A stretch of 64,000 bases of DNA from Glaciimonas sp. CA11.2 (GTDB lineage: Bacteria > Pseudomonadota > Gammaproteobacteria > Burkholderiales > Burkholderiaceae_D): positions 1,612,001-1,676,000 of the forward strand of contig NZ_JAVIWL010000001.1 of assembly GCF_034314045.1 (NCBI RefSeq), given 5' to 3'. Below are positions 20,690 to 28,229 of this stretch, piece by piece. Below the pieces are notes generated by a model that saw only the letters and a program-made list of their open reading frames with translations, did no database searches and was not told where the DNA came from. The position numbers and the translations under genes were made by a program. How positions within the stretch are numbered: the first letter of the stretch is position 1; each line of letters opens with the position of its first letter.

Positions 20690-21109
20690 TTAAATTACTT
20701 TGTCCGGGTCGGCTTTCTGTTGCTTAAATTGATTGGTTTTCAGTAATCTCACGCATTCGAGTTCGTGCACTAAAATCTCGGCTAACGTGATTTCGATATC
20801 TTCGCGTTGCTGTTCCAATAACTGCTTGTGATGCGCCAGAACCGCCTGAAAACGTTCAAGCTGTGCCACGGAATCCTTAGGCGAGTCGTACATGTCGACC
20901 AGGCTTTTGATTTCCAGCAGCGTCAAACCAAGGCGCTTACCACGCAATGTCAACTTCAACCGCGTACGCTCGCGCCCGGCGTAAACACGATTTCGCCCAC
21001 CCGCGCCTTCGCGCGCAGGGCTCAGCAGGCCTTGGTCTTCATAAAACCGAATAGCCCGCGGCGTGATGTCAAATTCATGTGCAAGTTCGGTAATGGTGTA
21101 GGTCGGCAT
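20690..21109 (-). CDS. liuR: MerR-family regulator of leucine/isovalerate catabolism (LiuR)
   Basis: A 139-residue MerR-type activator/repressor. The N-terminal winged helix-turn-helix reads YTITELAHEFDITPRAIRFYEDQGLL, and a long dimerisation coiled coil follows. The start at 21109 (MPTYTI) is where MerR homology begins; an upstream in-frame ATG at 21175 would add 22 unrelated residues. LiuR is known to control liu genes, and liuA lies directly downstream. The C-terminus is Gln/Lys-rich with no metal-binding cysteines, fitting an acyl-CoA or other organic ligand. Confidence 0.88.
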   Translation of the reverse strand: MPTYTITELAHEFDITPRAIRFYEDQGLLSPAREGAGGRNRVYAGRERTRLKLTLRGKRLGLTLLEIKSLVDMYDSPKDSVAQLERFQAVLAHHKQLLEQQREDIEITLAEILVHELECVRLLKTNQFKQQKADPDKVI

Positions 21110-21781
21110 AATGGGCGGCAATACTTTCAAAGCTCTTCTAAAAACCGTAGCACGGAGCCTGCCGCTCAATCCCAAGTTGGATTAAACAGCGGGCTGAAGA
21201 TCGGGTTGACAATTCGATCCATACAACAGTACGTCGCACTTCGGAAATCTGATTGTTCGGTCAATACCTATTAAAGTAGCTTAAAGGTTTGTCGGTAACA
21301 CAAGGGATGCAAACCATATTTAATGTGGTTTAGGTTACGTACGCTACGTTATCCGCAGTTAACGTTAACGTCAATCAAATTCTTCTTTGAATAATTGAAA
21401 CAACAATTTCTCTTGGGAATGAAACCTGTGACATTCCGCAATATTGGTATTCAAGACCATCAAAGAGAAGATGCGCATCCTTCCCAAGCCATATTAAATG
21501 CGCGATTGCATCCGGCAACCGCATAAAGCGCGACAAGCGCATGCGCGTGCGTACGGCGACAAAAGTCAATTAACACCGACCAAAACCCAGACACGTCCTA
21601 TTGTCTGCGGCTTGATTCGCTAATAGCATAAAACATGATCAAACCTGCGACGACGATAGTTAGAGCGGCTGGTTTAGGCCTTGAGTTAGAACACCTGCTC
21701 ACGCTGCGCTCTTTCAAGCGCGTAGCTAGGTGAAGACGTGTGGTTATTACCAAATTTTAAAACACCTATTACAAATAAATT
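21110..21781. other. Long intergenic region between liuR and the cyclase gene
   Basis: About 670 bp without a convincing gene. It holds the candidate liuR promoter near 21360. A minus-strand frame at 21375-21569 (TTG start, 64 residues) has no recognisable motif and no good ribosome site, so I do not call it. Base composition becomes AT-richer towards the cyclase gene. Confidence 0.6.
21346..21374 (-). promoter_or_regulatory. Candidate liuR-liuA promoter with a palindromic operator
   Basis: On the minus strand TTGACG (21374-21369) and TAACGT (21351-21346) are 17 bp apart. The perfect 12-bp palindrome GTTAACGTTAAC (21358-21369) lies in the spacer and touches the -35, as MerR-type operators do. 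It is about 237 bp upstream of the liuR start. LiuR itself is the obvious candidate to bind, by inference. Confidence 0.4.
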
Positions 21782-23008
21782 ATGAACAGTATTCCAGGTT
21801 TTAATGCATCGTCCATCACGCCCAACAGCATGAGCAAATCATCATTGGTGGCGTCGAAAAAAAACAGTATCGAAAAATCGATTAAGGATGTGATAGACCA
21901 TGTCAGCAGTCAAACCGGCATCGTCACCGCGCATTTAGCGCCGTTGCAAAAGCTGGCCCAAGACTACAACTGCATCATAGGTTTCCGTCCGGTAGATCCG
22001 TTAGCGACCGAGTTAATTGAAAATGGGCACCCGACCAAACGTTTTTGTGACAAAGGAAAAAGTGCTTCGTGGGGACCGCAGGCAGGGATGATTTGCGTGA
22101 ATCAGCGTTACAGCAAATTGGAAAATGCGTCTGAGGAGAAGATTGCGAAATTTAATAAGTACGCACAATCCAGTATCCAAAATGGCGATGTCATAGCCAT
22201 ACCGCTATCAATATCGCCAAAACGCTTAAATAGCTTATTAAAACTAGGCGTCATTACCAATTTATCGCTTGAGAACGCCCAAGGAATAGTGACGTTCAGC
22301 GCGAAAGCCCCCAGCAATCACGTTTTTCAATGTGAAGCTTCACGCCAGATACAGAATGATCAGGATAGGTATGTCATCACTTTTCAAGGAGCCCCGATTG
22401 AAGTATTAGCGCCAAAAATTGATCAGCAATCTCCAATGGAAGCTAGGGCATTGACAGCAGATTACGATCTATTTTTGATCGGGCCGCATCTTGGCGATGT
22501 TGGAGCGCAAGATAATCTACCTGTGCCTGATATTGCACCAATCGTGTTGCGAAACAAGGTCGATGCTTATCAACGGATGCACAGCAAAGAAATGGTGGGT
22601 CCTTATAACTTGAATGCGGAGTTGGTCGAAGCTTATGGCTCTGAAAATAAATTTTCTGAAAAAGAAGATAAAAATATCGGTAACGCAACACAACGAATAC
22701 GCGACATGATCCCCGTCATTAATCACGCCTTGGTCGGTGATGGCGAGAAAGTGGTGCACCACAGTGCCGATTCTGGCAGCCCTGCTACGGATCCTTCGTC
22801 GAATTATCCTGCGACTTTTTTTCTACCTATAAAAATCGGTCCATTCGAGGTGATGAGCATCATTAATAATAGTCAAGAGCTAGCGACATTAGTACAAGAG
22901 GCAAAGGACGGTGGCTATCACATGCCGCTTAATCCATTATGGGAAAAAGAGGTTAGCGAGGTCCGGCGCAGCAGTTACCAAGAGGCACTTACAACACTTG
23001 ACACATGA
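21782..23008 (+). CDS. ExoY/edema-factor-type nucleotidyl cyclase toxin
   Basis: A 408-residue protein of the class II (toxin) adenylyl cyclase family typified by Bacillus edema factor, Bordetella CyaA and Pseudomonas ExoY. The core FRPVDPLATELI, GHPTK, GKSASWGPQAG and TADYDLF aligns block by block with edema factor FRPVNKLATNLI, GVATK, GKSSDWGPVAG and TADYDLF. Predicted NTP/metal residues are Arg69, Lys86, Lys93, Asp227 and Asp229. The position matching the edema factor catalytic His351 is Lys91. No signal peptide or repeats are visible. The Ser/Asn-rich first 30 residues resemble a type III secretion leader, but no secretion genes are nearby. The gene is AT-richer than its neighbours and stands alone, suggesting horizontal transfer. 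Cyclic GMP/UMP rather than cAMP is possible, as for ExoY. No good ribosome site precedes the ATG. Confidence 0.87.
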   Translation: MNSIPGFNASSITPNSMSKSSLVASKKNSIEKSIKDVIDHVSSQTGIVTAHLAPLQKLAQDYNCIIGFRPVDPLATELIENGHPTKRFCDKGKSASWGPQAGMICVNQRYSKLENASEEKIAKFNKYAQSSIQNGDVIAIPLSISPKRLNSLLKLGVITNLSLENAQGIVTFSAKAPSNHVFQCEASRQIQNDQDRYVITFQGAPIEVLAPKIDQQSPMEARALTADYDLFLIGPHLGDVGAQDNLPVPDIAPIVLRNKVDAYQRMHSKEMVGPYNLNAELVEAYGSENKFSEKEDKNIGNATQRIRDMIPVINHALVGDGEKVVHHSADSGSPATDPSSNYPATFFLPIKIGPFEVMSIINNSQELATLVQEAKDGGYHMPLNPLWEKEVSEVRRSSYQEALTTLDT

Positions 23009-23135
23009 TAAAAAATTAGGTCACACAAGTTCTTTCCAAATTTTGGACCAAATTACGACCGTCGAATTACGCTGATATTGACCATTCAAATTAACCGCGT
23101 CTATGCAGCAGTCACAATGACCTTCTAAAGCCGAC

Positions 23136-24068
23136 TCAATGCACCAGATTCCTGTCCCGCAGCAGCTGAATAAACTGGTCGGCGGCAGGGGAAAGCGTGC
23201 CTCCCTTTCTAGTGACAATGCCGAAAGTCTGGTATTTTGATTGCAGCTTCAATGGCAAAATACGTACCATCTTATGCGCCACAAATAACTTCGCAACGTC
23301 CGTCGGCAGTAAGGCGACCAGGTCTGTACTTCGCTGCAGAATAGTCACTGTCACGAAGGTGGATGCGGTCGCAATCTGATTCGACGGCATGCTAATGCCA
23401 GCCTGATCCATTTCTCTTTGCAGCAGCGAATGCAGCGGCATATGACCGGGATAAACCAGCCATCGATGATCCTTTAAGTCCTTCAGTGTCAACTCTCCCT
23501 CAAACGGTGGGTGCGCATAGCCGACCACCACTGAAATCGACTCATCGCCCAGTGGTTGATAGTGATATTTAGAGGGTTGATCGCTGACACTGGCGCGACC
23601 TATCACCAGATCAAGGCGACCGTCGTCGAGCAGCGAAAGCATGCGTAGGCTTGTATCCTCCACAACTTCGATGGAGAGATTGGGCTGTCTGGTATGCAGC
23701 CAGTTGAGAATTGGCACCAACACTTCCGGCACGGCCCCCATGATCGTACCGACTGCAAGCCGCCCACCTCGACCGGATCTTATTTCGGCGATATCGTGGC
23801 ACAACGACGTCAGGTCGGTCGCCATTAGCCGTGCGTATCGAATGATGCAATGCCCGAACTGATTGGGAATCATGCCGGTCTTGGATCGTTCGAACAGCGG
23901 TGCTTCAAACATCGATTCGAGCTCGTGAAGCACCTTGCTCGCCGCCGACTGTGTCATCGACAGAACGCCTGCTGCCTTATGAAGAGACTTATGGTCGTCC
24001 AGCGCAATCAACAGGTGAAGTTGCTTCATGCGCAACCGGGACATCAGCACATCAATGGTATTTTTCAT
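23136..24068 (-). CDS. LysR-family regulator of the sugar-acid operon
   Basis: A LysR-type regulator of about 310 residues. The N-terminal helix-turn-helix reads LHLLIALDDHKSLHKAAGVLSMTQSAASKVLHELE, and the rest is a typical periplasmic-binding-like effector domain. It is divergently transcribed from the sugar-acid operon with 111 bp between starts, so it most likely controls that operon in response to the sugar acid. Start choice is uncertain: ATGs at 24068 and 24044 both lack a strong ribosome site. Confidence 0.88.
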   Translation of the reverse strand: MKNTIDVLMSRLRMKQLHLLIALDDHKSLHKAAGVLSMTQSAASKVLHELESMFEAPLFERSKTGMIPNQFGHCIIRYARLMATDLTSLCHDIAEIRSGRGGRLAVGTIMGAVPEVLVPILNWLHTRQPNLSIEVVEDTSLRMLSLLDDGRLDLVIGRASVSDQPSKYHYQPLGDESISVVVGYAHPPFEGELTLKDLKDHRWLVYPGHMPLHSLLQREMDQAGISMPSNQIATASTFVTVTILQRSTDLVALLPTDVAKLFVAHKMVRILPLKLQSKYQTFGIVTRKGGTLSPAADQFIQLLRDRNLVH

Positions 24069-24179
24069 GTGAGTCGTAAAAGTAATCACGAGATGGAAAC
24101 AATTCAATATACATCAAGCATGACGTCCCCTATAGTCGCTGCACAAACAAAAAATACAAAACGGCTGCTGGAGACAAAA

Positions 24180-25181
24180 ATGAGACTGATCCAATTTCTG
24201 GACAATGAAGGACATCGTCGCGTGGGCGTCGTTAATACCGGCTCCGACCTTGTACATATTGTCAACAACGTTCGCGCGACCCGTCAGCTTGCTCTGGATG
24301 CCATTTCCGACGGCGTCAGCCTTGAATCAAAAATTGCTGCACTTGGCCACACGCCGGGAGACTCTTATAAAGCCATTCTCGCGGAATCCCGTATTCTAGT
24401 CCCTCTCGATCATGACGAAGATCCCGCGCATTGCCTGATCAGCGGCACTGGGCTGACCCATCTGGGCAGCGCTTCACTGCGCGACGCCATGCACCACGAT
24501 CAGGTGCCGCATGAAGCAATGACTGACTCGATGCGGGTTTTTCGATGGGGCCTGGAAGGCGGGCGACCGCGCTCGGGAACGCCCGGTGTGCAGCCGGAAT
24601 GGTTCTACAAGGGCGACGGCGGCATACTCGTTCATCCTGGCCGCGCCATCCCGGTTCCCGCGTTCGCGGAAGACGCAGGCGAAGAGCCCGAACTGACAGG
24701 CCTGTATGTCATTGGTCCCGACTGCAAGCCTTATCGGCTTGGTTTCGCGATTGGTAACGAGTTTTCCGATCACATCATGGAGCGGCGCAATTACCTTTAC
24801 CTCGCACATTCAAAATTACGCTACTGCTCGTTTGGCCCCGAACTCAATATTGGTACTTTACCGAGCGATCTTTCCGGCGTCAGCCGCATACATCGCGATG
24901 GCAAATTGTTGTGGGAAAAGCAGTTTCTAACGGGTGAGAAAAATATGACTCACACCATAGAAAACCTTGAATATCACCATTTCAAATACGCGCAATTCTT
25001 GCGGCCGGGCGATGTCCACGTCCACTTCTTCGGTTCTGCCACCATTTCTTTCGCAGATGGCATAGCAACGCGGGAGGGCGACACCTTTGAAATCAGCTTG
25101 CCCGCGTTCGGCGCGCCGTTGTGCAACTCCTTCGAGCGCAGCAGTGGACATGTCAGTGCAGGCGGCGTGCTTCAACTTTGA
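24180..25181 (+). CDS. AraD1/GguC-family protein (fumarylacetoacetase fold)
   Basis: A 333-residue protein starting MRLIQFLDNEGHRRVGVV, with GGAG six nt before the ATG at 24180. The sequence matches the AraD1/GguC family, related to fumarylacetoacetate hydrolases; these sit in pentose and sugar-acid clusters and are thought to act on 2-keto-3-deoxy sugar acids. Blocks such as GIEMER-like DHIMERRNYLYLAHSKLR and the metal-site region EPELTGLYVIG are visible. It is the first gene of the operon, divergent from the LysR gene. The precise reaction is not proven for the family. Confidence 0.75.
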   Translation: MRLIQFLDNEGHRRVGVVNTGSDLVHIVNNVRATRQLALDAISDGVSLESKIAALGHTPGDSYKAILAESRILVPLDHDEDPAHCLISGTGLTHLGSASLRDAMHHDQVPHEAMTDSMRVFRWGLEGGRPRSGTPGVQPEWFYKGDGGILVHPGRAIPVPAFAEDAGEEPELTGLYVIGPDCKPYRLGFAIGNEFSDHIMERRNYLYLAHSKLRYCSFGPELNIGTLPSDLSGVSRIHRDGKLLWEKQFLTGEKNMTHTIENLEYHHFKYAQFLRPGDVHVHFFGSATISFADGIATREGDTFEISLPAFGAPLCNSFERSSGHVSAGGVLQL

Positions 25182-25280
25182 CCTATCAACTTTAACTTCG
25201 AAGCTCTCATTTCACAGCTCTCATAAAAAAAGGTGCTGCCTATCCAGCCTATTGGACAGCGCCAGACAGGAGATAACACC
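25182..25280. other. Short gap in the sugar-acid operon
   Basis: About 100 bp between the AraD1/GguC gene and the first permease, the longest gap in the operon. It ends in the AGGAGA ribosome site of the permease. No promoter or terminator was recognised. Confidence 0.35.
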
Positions 25281-25964
25281 ATGGACTACCAGTTCGATTT
25301 CAGTTTCTTGCTCAATAACTGGCGCGACATACTCGACGGCGTCGGGCTCACCGTTCGCATGTCCGCCATCAGCATTGTCCTGGGCGTCATGTTCGGCTCG
25401 GCCTTTGCGGTCATCCGCGTATTTGGCCCGCGATGGGCTGCCAGGTCGGTTGCCTGGTATGTCGACATCATCAGAAATACGCCATTGGTGATCCAGGCAT
25501 TCTGGATTTTCTTCGGGCTGGCTGCTTTACAGTTTCGGGTTCCCGCTTTAACAGCGGCTATTTTTGCTTTGGTCGTCAATGTCGTCGCGTACACCACAGA
25601 AATTATTCGCGCTGGCATTGAGTCGATTCCAAAAGGTCAACTTGAGGCCGCCGAGTGCCTTGGGCTGCCGCGATGGCGCGTTATCTTACACGTCATTCTT
25701 CCGCAAGCCATCGAAAAAATGTATCCATCCCTGATCAGCCAGTGCGTATTGATGATGCTGGCAACATCGATCATGTCCCAGATTTCCGCCGAGGAATTGA
25801 CGGCGATTGGCTATCGGATTCAATCCGAGACTTTTCGGGGCTTCGAAATATATATCGTGCTAGCCGTTGTTTATCTGGCGTTGTCGTGGCTGTTACGGTT
25901 GATCATGGAACAAGGGGCCAACTTTGCATTCCCCCGACGCCGTCGCCTTAATGCGCAGCGTTAA
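25281..25964 (+). CDS. ABC transporter permease, polar amino acid type (first)
   Basis: A His/Glu/Gln-type inner-membrane permease of about 227 residues with several hydrophobic helices. The EAA loop that contacts the ATPase is EAAECLGLPRWRVILHVILPQA. The start at 25281 (MDYQFDF) has AGGAGA 7 nt upstream, preferred over an in-frame start at 25233. It pairs with the next permease gene as the two membrane subunits of the importer. Confidence 0.9.
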   Translation: MDYQFDFSFLLNNWRDILDGVGLTVRMSAISIVLGVMFGSAFAVIRVFGPRWAARSVAWYVDIIRNTPLVIQAFWIFFGLAALQFRVPALTAAIFALVVNVVAYTTEIIRAGIESIPKGQLEAAECLGLPRWRVILHVILPQAIEKMYPSLISQCVLMMLATSIMSQISAEELTAIGYRIQSETFRGFEIYIVLAVVYLALSWLLRLIMEQGANFAFPRRRRLNAQR

Positions 25965-25988
25965 TCTGAACCGCCAAAGGAAACTAAC

Positions 25989-26633
25989 ATGCACGGACTA
26001 ACGATCGACCATATTTTCTTCATCTTCAAAGGCGCGGGCTGGACATTGATCCTGTCTGCGATGGGCTTTATCGGCGGCACGATTCTTGGCTTGCCCATTG
26101 CGTTAGCGCGCAGCAGCAGCAATAAATGGATGCGCCGGATTAGCGGGTTCATGGTGCAGGTAGTGCAGGGCATTCCACTGCCCGTCATTATGTTTGTTGT
26201 TTATTTCGGCATCAGCGTGGCAGGTTTTGATCTACCTGCCATCGTGGCCGCCGGACTCGCCTTGACCGCCTATTCTGGCGCCTATCTGGGCGAGATATGG
26301 AAGGGCTGCATTCAAGCCGTGCCGCGCACCCAATGGGAAGCAGCCGACTGCCTCGCGCTCACACCGATACAAACCGCTGCTTACGTGATTCTGCCCCAAG
26401 CCGCCCGGATTGCCATCCCGCCTACCGTCGGGTTTCTGGTGCAAATTGTGAAAAATTCGTCTTACGCAGTGGTGATCGGCGTCTTCGACCTGACCTACTC
26501 GTCAAGAGTCGTTAACAACTCGACGTTTGAACCGTTTCTAGTATTCACCATTGCCGCCATCATTTACTTCGCAATGTGTTATCCGCTTTCCAGCCTCGCC
26601 TCAAGGCTTGAGCGGAAATTCAAAAAAAGCTAA
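25989..26633 (+). CDS. ABC transporter permease, polar amino acid type (second)
   Basis: A 214-residue inner-membrane permease with the EAA loop EAADCLALTPIQTAAYVILPQA. It starts 24 bp after the first permease and is followed 15 bp later by the ATPase gene. The heterodimer of the two permeases should form the channel. Although this transporter class mostly carries amino acids, the operon encodes only sugar-acid enzymes, so an acidic carbohydrate is the more likely cargo. Confidence 0.9.
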   Translation: MHGLTIDHIFFIFKGAGWTLILSAMGFIGGTILGLPIALARSSSNKWMRRISGFMVQVVQGIPLPVIMFVVYFGISVAGFDLPAIVAAGLALTAYSGAYLGEIWKGCIQAVPRTQWEAADCLALTPIQTAAYVILPQAARIAIPPTVGFLVQIVKNSSYAVVIGVFDLTYSSRVVNNSTFEPFLVFTIAAIIYFAMCYPLSSLASRLERKFKKS

Positions 26634-26648
26634 TAAGGAGACAGGCAA

Positions 26649-27377
26649 ATGAACAGCATCGTCCATTTCGACAAAGTGCGTAAATCGTTTGGTAGCAATG
26701 AAATTTTAAAAGGCGTCAGCTTTGACGTGCAAAAGGGCCAAGTCGTCGCGCTGATCGGCCGCAGCGGCTCGGGAAAAAGTACCGCGCTGCGCTGCATTAA
26801 CGGACTGGAAAGTATCAACGACGGCACGCTCAAAGTGTGCGGCCGCGATATGCATCAAGGCAAGATCGACTTGCATACTCTGCGCAAGGATGTCGGTATC
26901 GTGTTTCAAAGTTATAACCTGTTTCCGCACCTGACGGTGGAAGAAAACATCACATTGGCACCACGCAAAGTGAACCGCTTAAATAGCGCCGACGCGCGTG
27001 ACATTGCCAAAGACGTTCTGCGCAAAGTGGGCCTCGAAGACAAAGCCGCGGCGTATCCGGAGCAACTATCCGGCGGTCAACAGCAGCGTGTCGCCATTGC
27101 ACGTTCGCTTGCCATGAAGCCAAAACTGATGCTTTTTGACGAGGTGACATCGGCGTTGGATCCAGAACTCACCGGCGAGGTATTAAAGGTGATTGAAAAT
27201 CTTGCGGCGGATGGCATGACGATGGTGCTGGTGACCCATGAAATGCATTTTGCGCGTAATGTCGCCGACCAAATTCTTTTCATGCATGACGGTGTGGTCT
27301 GGGAACGTGGAAACGGCGACATGCTCACGCGACCCGAGACAGCAGAACTGACCCAATTTGTGGGTAGTGGATTTTAA
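26649..27377 (+). CDS. ABC transporter ATP-binding protein, polar amino acid type
   Basis: A 242-residue GlnQ/HisP-type ATPase with all motifs intact: Walker A GRSGSGKST, signature LSGGQQQRVAIARSLA, Walker B LMLFDEVTSALDPE and the switch His in VTHEM. An AGGAGAC ribosome site precedes the ATG. It powers uptake through the two permeases encoded just upstream. Confidence 0.95.
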   Translation: MNSIVHFDKVRKSFGSNEILKGVSFDVQKGQVVALIGRSGSGKSTALRCINGLESINDGTLKVCGRDMHQGKIDLHTLRKDVGIVFQSYNLFPHLTVEENITLAPRKVNRLNSADARDIAKDVLRKVGLEDKAAAYPEQLSGGQQQRVAIARSLAMKPKLMLFDEVTSALDPELTGEVLKVIENLAADGMTMVLVTHEMHFARNVADQILFMHDGVVWERGNGDMLTRPETAELTQFVGSGF

Positions 27378-27414
27378 TAAAACGGCCGCGAGACCGATAA
27401 CTAGGAGTGAGACC

Positions 27415-28212
27415 ATGAAGAAACGTAATGTTCTATCCGCCAGTCTGTTGGCGCTTTGCCTGTTGACCTTATCGTCATTTTCTACAGCCAATACGCTGGA
27501 AAATATTCAACAACGCAAAAAAATCCTGATCGCCGTCGATATCGGTGCACCGCCCTACGGAATGCTCGATGGCAAAGCTAAGCAAAGCGGTTCCGACATC
27601 GAAACTGCTCAACTGCTCGCCAAAGATCTCGGCGTAGAACTTGAAGTCGTCCCGGTCTCCGGACCTAACCGCGTGCCTTTTCTGCTGACCAAAAAAGCAG
27701 ACCTGGTCATCGCCTCGTTTTCCATCACCGATGCGCGTAAGAAGGTCATTGATTTTTCCAATCCGTATGGCGTCATCCAGGTGGTAGTGGGCGGTCCGGT
27801 CAAACAAAAAATCGGCACGTATACCGACCTGATTGGGAAAACCGTCGCTGTCACCCGCGGGACGACCAGCGACATGGAGTTAACCCTTGGCGTGAAGGAA
27901 ATTTCTGGCGTAAATATTGTCCGATATGAAGATGACGCCACCACCAATACTGCGGTGTCGACAGGTCAGCAAGACTACCTCGCGGCAGCGATGAGTGTGA
28001 TCCCCGCAGTCAAAAAAGCCAATCCGTCGCGCGATGTCGAAACGAAATTTATCATGAAGACTTTCCCGCTCGGTATAGGCATCCGCAAAAACGATGCCGA
28101 GTTGAAAGCCTACCTGGATAAATGGGTCCAGATCAATCTTAAAAACGGCAAGCTAAACGACATCTATAAGAAATATTTTGGCGTCTCGCTTCCTGCCGAC
28201 ATGCTTAACTAA
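27415..28212 (+). CDS. Periplasmic solute-binding protein of the sugar-acid ABC importer
   Basis: A family 3 solute-binding protein of about 265 residues. The start at 27415 gives a clear Sec signal peptide (MKKRN then a hydrophobic core, cleavage likely near STANT). The mature part begins LENIQQRKKILIAVDIGAPPYG, typical of the family, and has the TDARKKVIDFSNPY block. TAGGAG precedes the ATG. It should capture the substrate in the periplasm for the importer coded just upstream. Whether the ligand is a sugar acid or an amino acid cannot be read directly. Confidence 0.9.
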   Translation: MKKRNVLSASLLALCLLTLSSFSTANTLENIQQRKKILIAVDIGAPPYGMLDGKAKQSGSDIETAQLLAKDLGVELEVVPVSGPNRVPFLLTKKADLVIASFSITDARKKVIDFSNPYGVIQVVVGGPVKQKIGTYTDLIGKTVAVTRGTTSDMELTLGVKEISGVNIVRYEDDATTNTAVSTGQQDYLAAAMSVIPAVKKANPSRDVETKFIMKTFPLGIGIRKNDAELKAYLDKWVQINLKNGKLNDIYKKYFGVSLPADMLN

Positions 28213-28229
28213 ACTGGACGAATGCTGAC

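Noticed and set aside
21375..21569. A 64-codon minus-strand frame in the liuR-cyclase gap
   Set aside because: TTG start without a ribosome site, no recognisable motif; it also approaches the candidate liuR promoter.
21570..21781. A type III regulon (hrp-type) promoter box before the cyclase
   Set aside because: I found no TTCG-N16-TTCG pair or similar element in this stretch.
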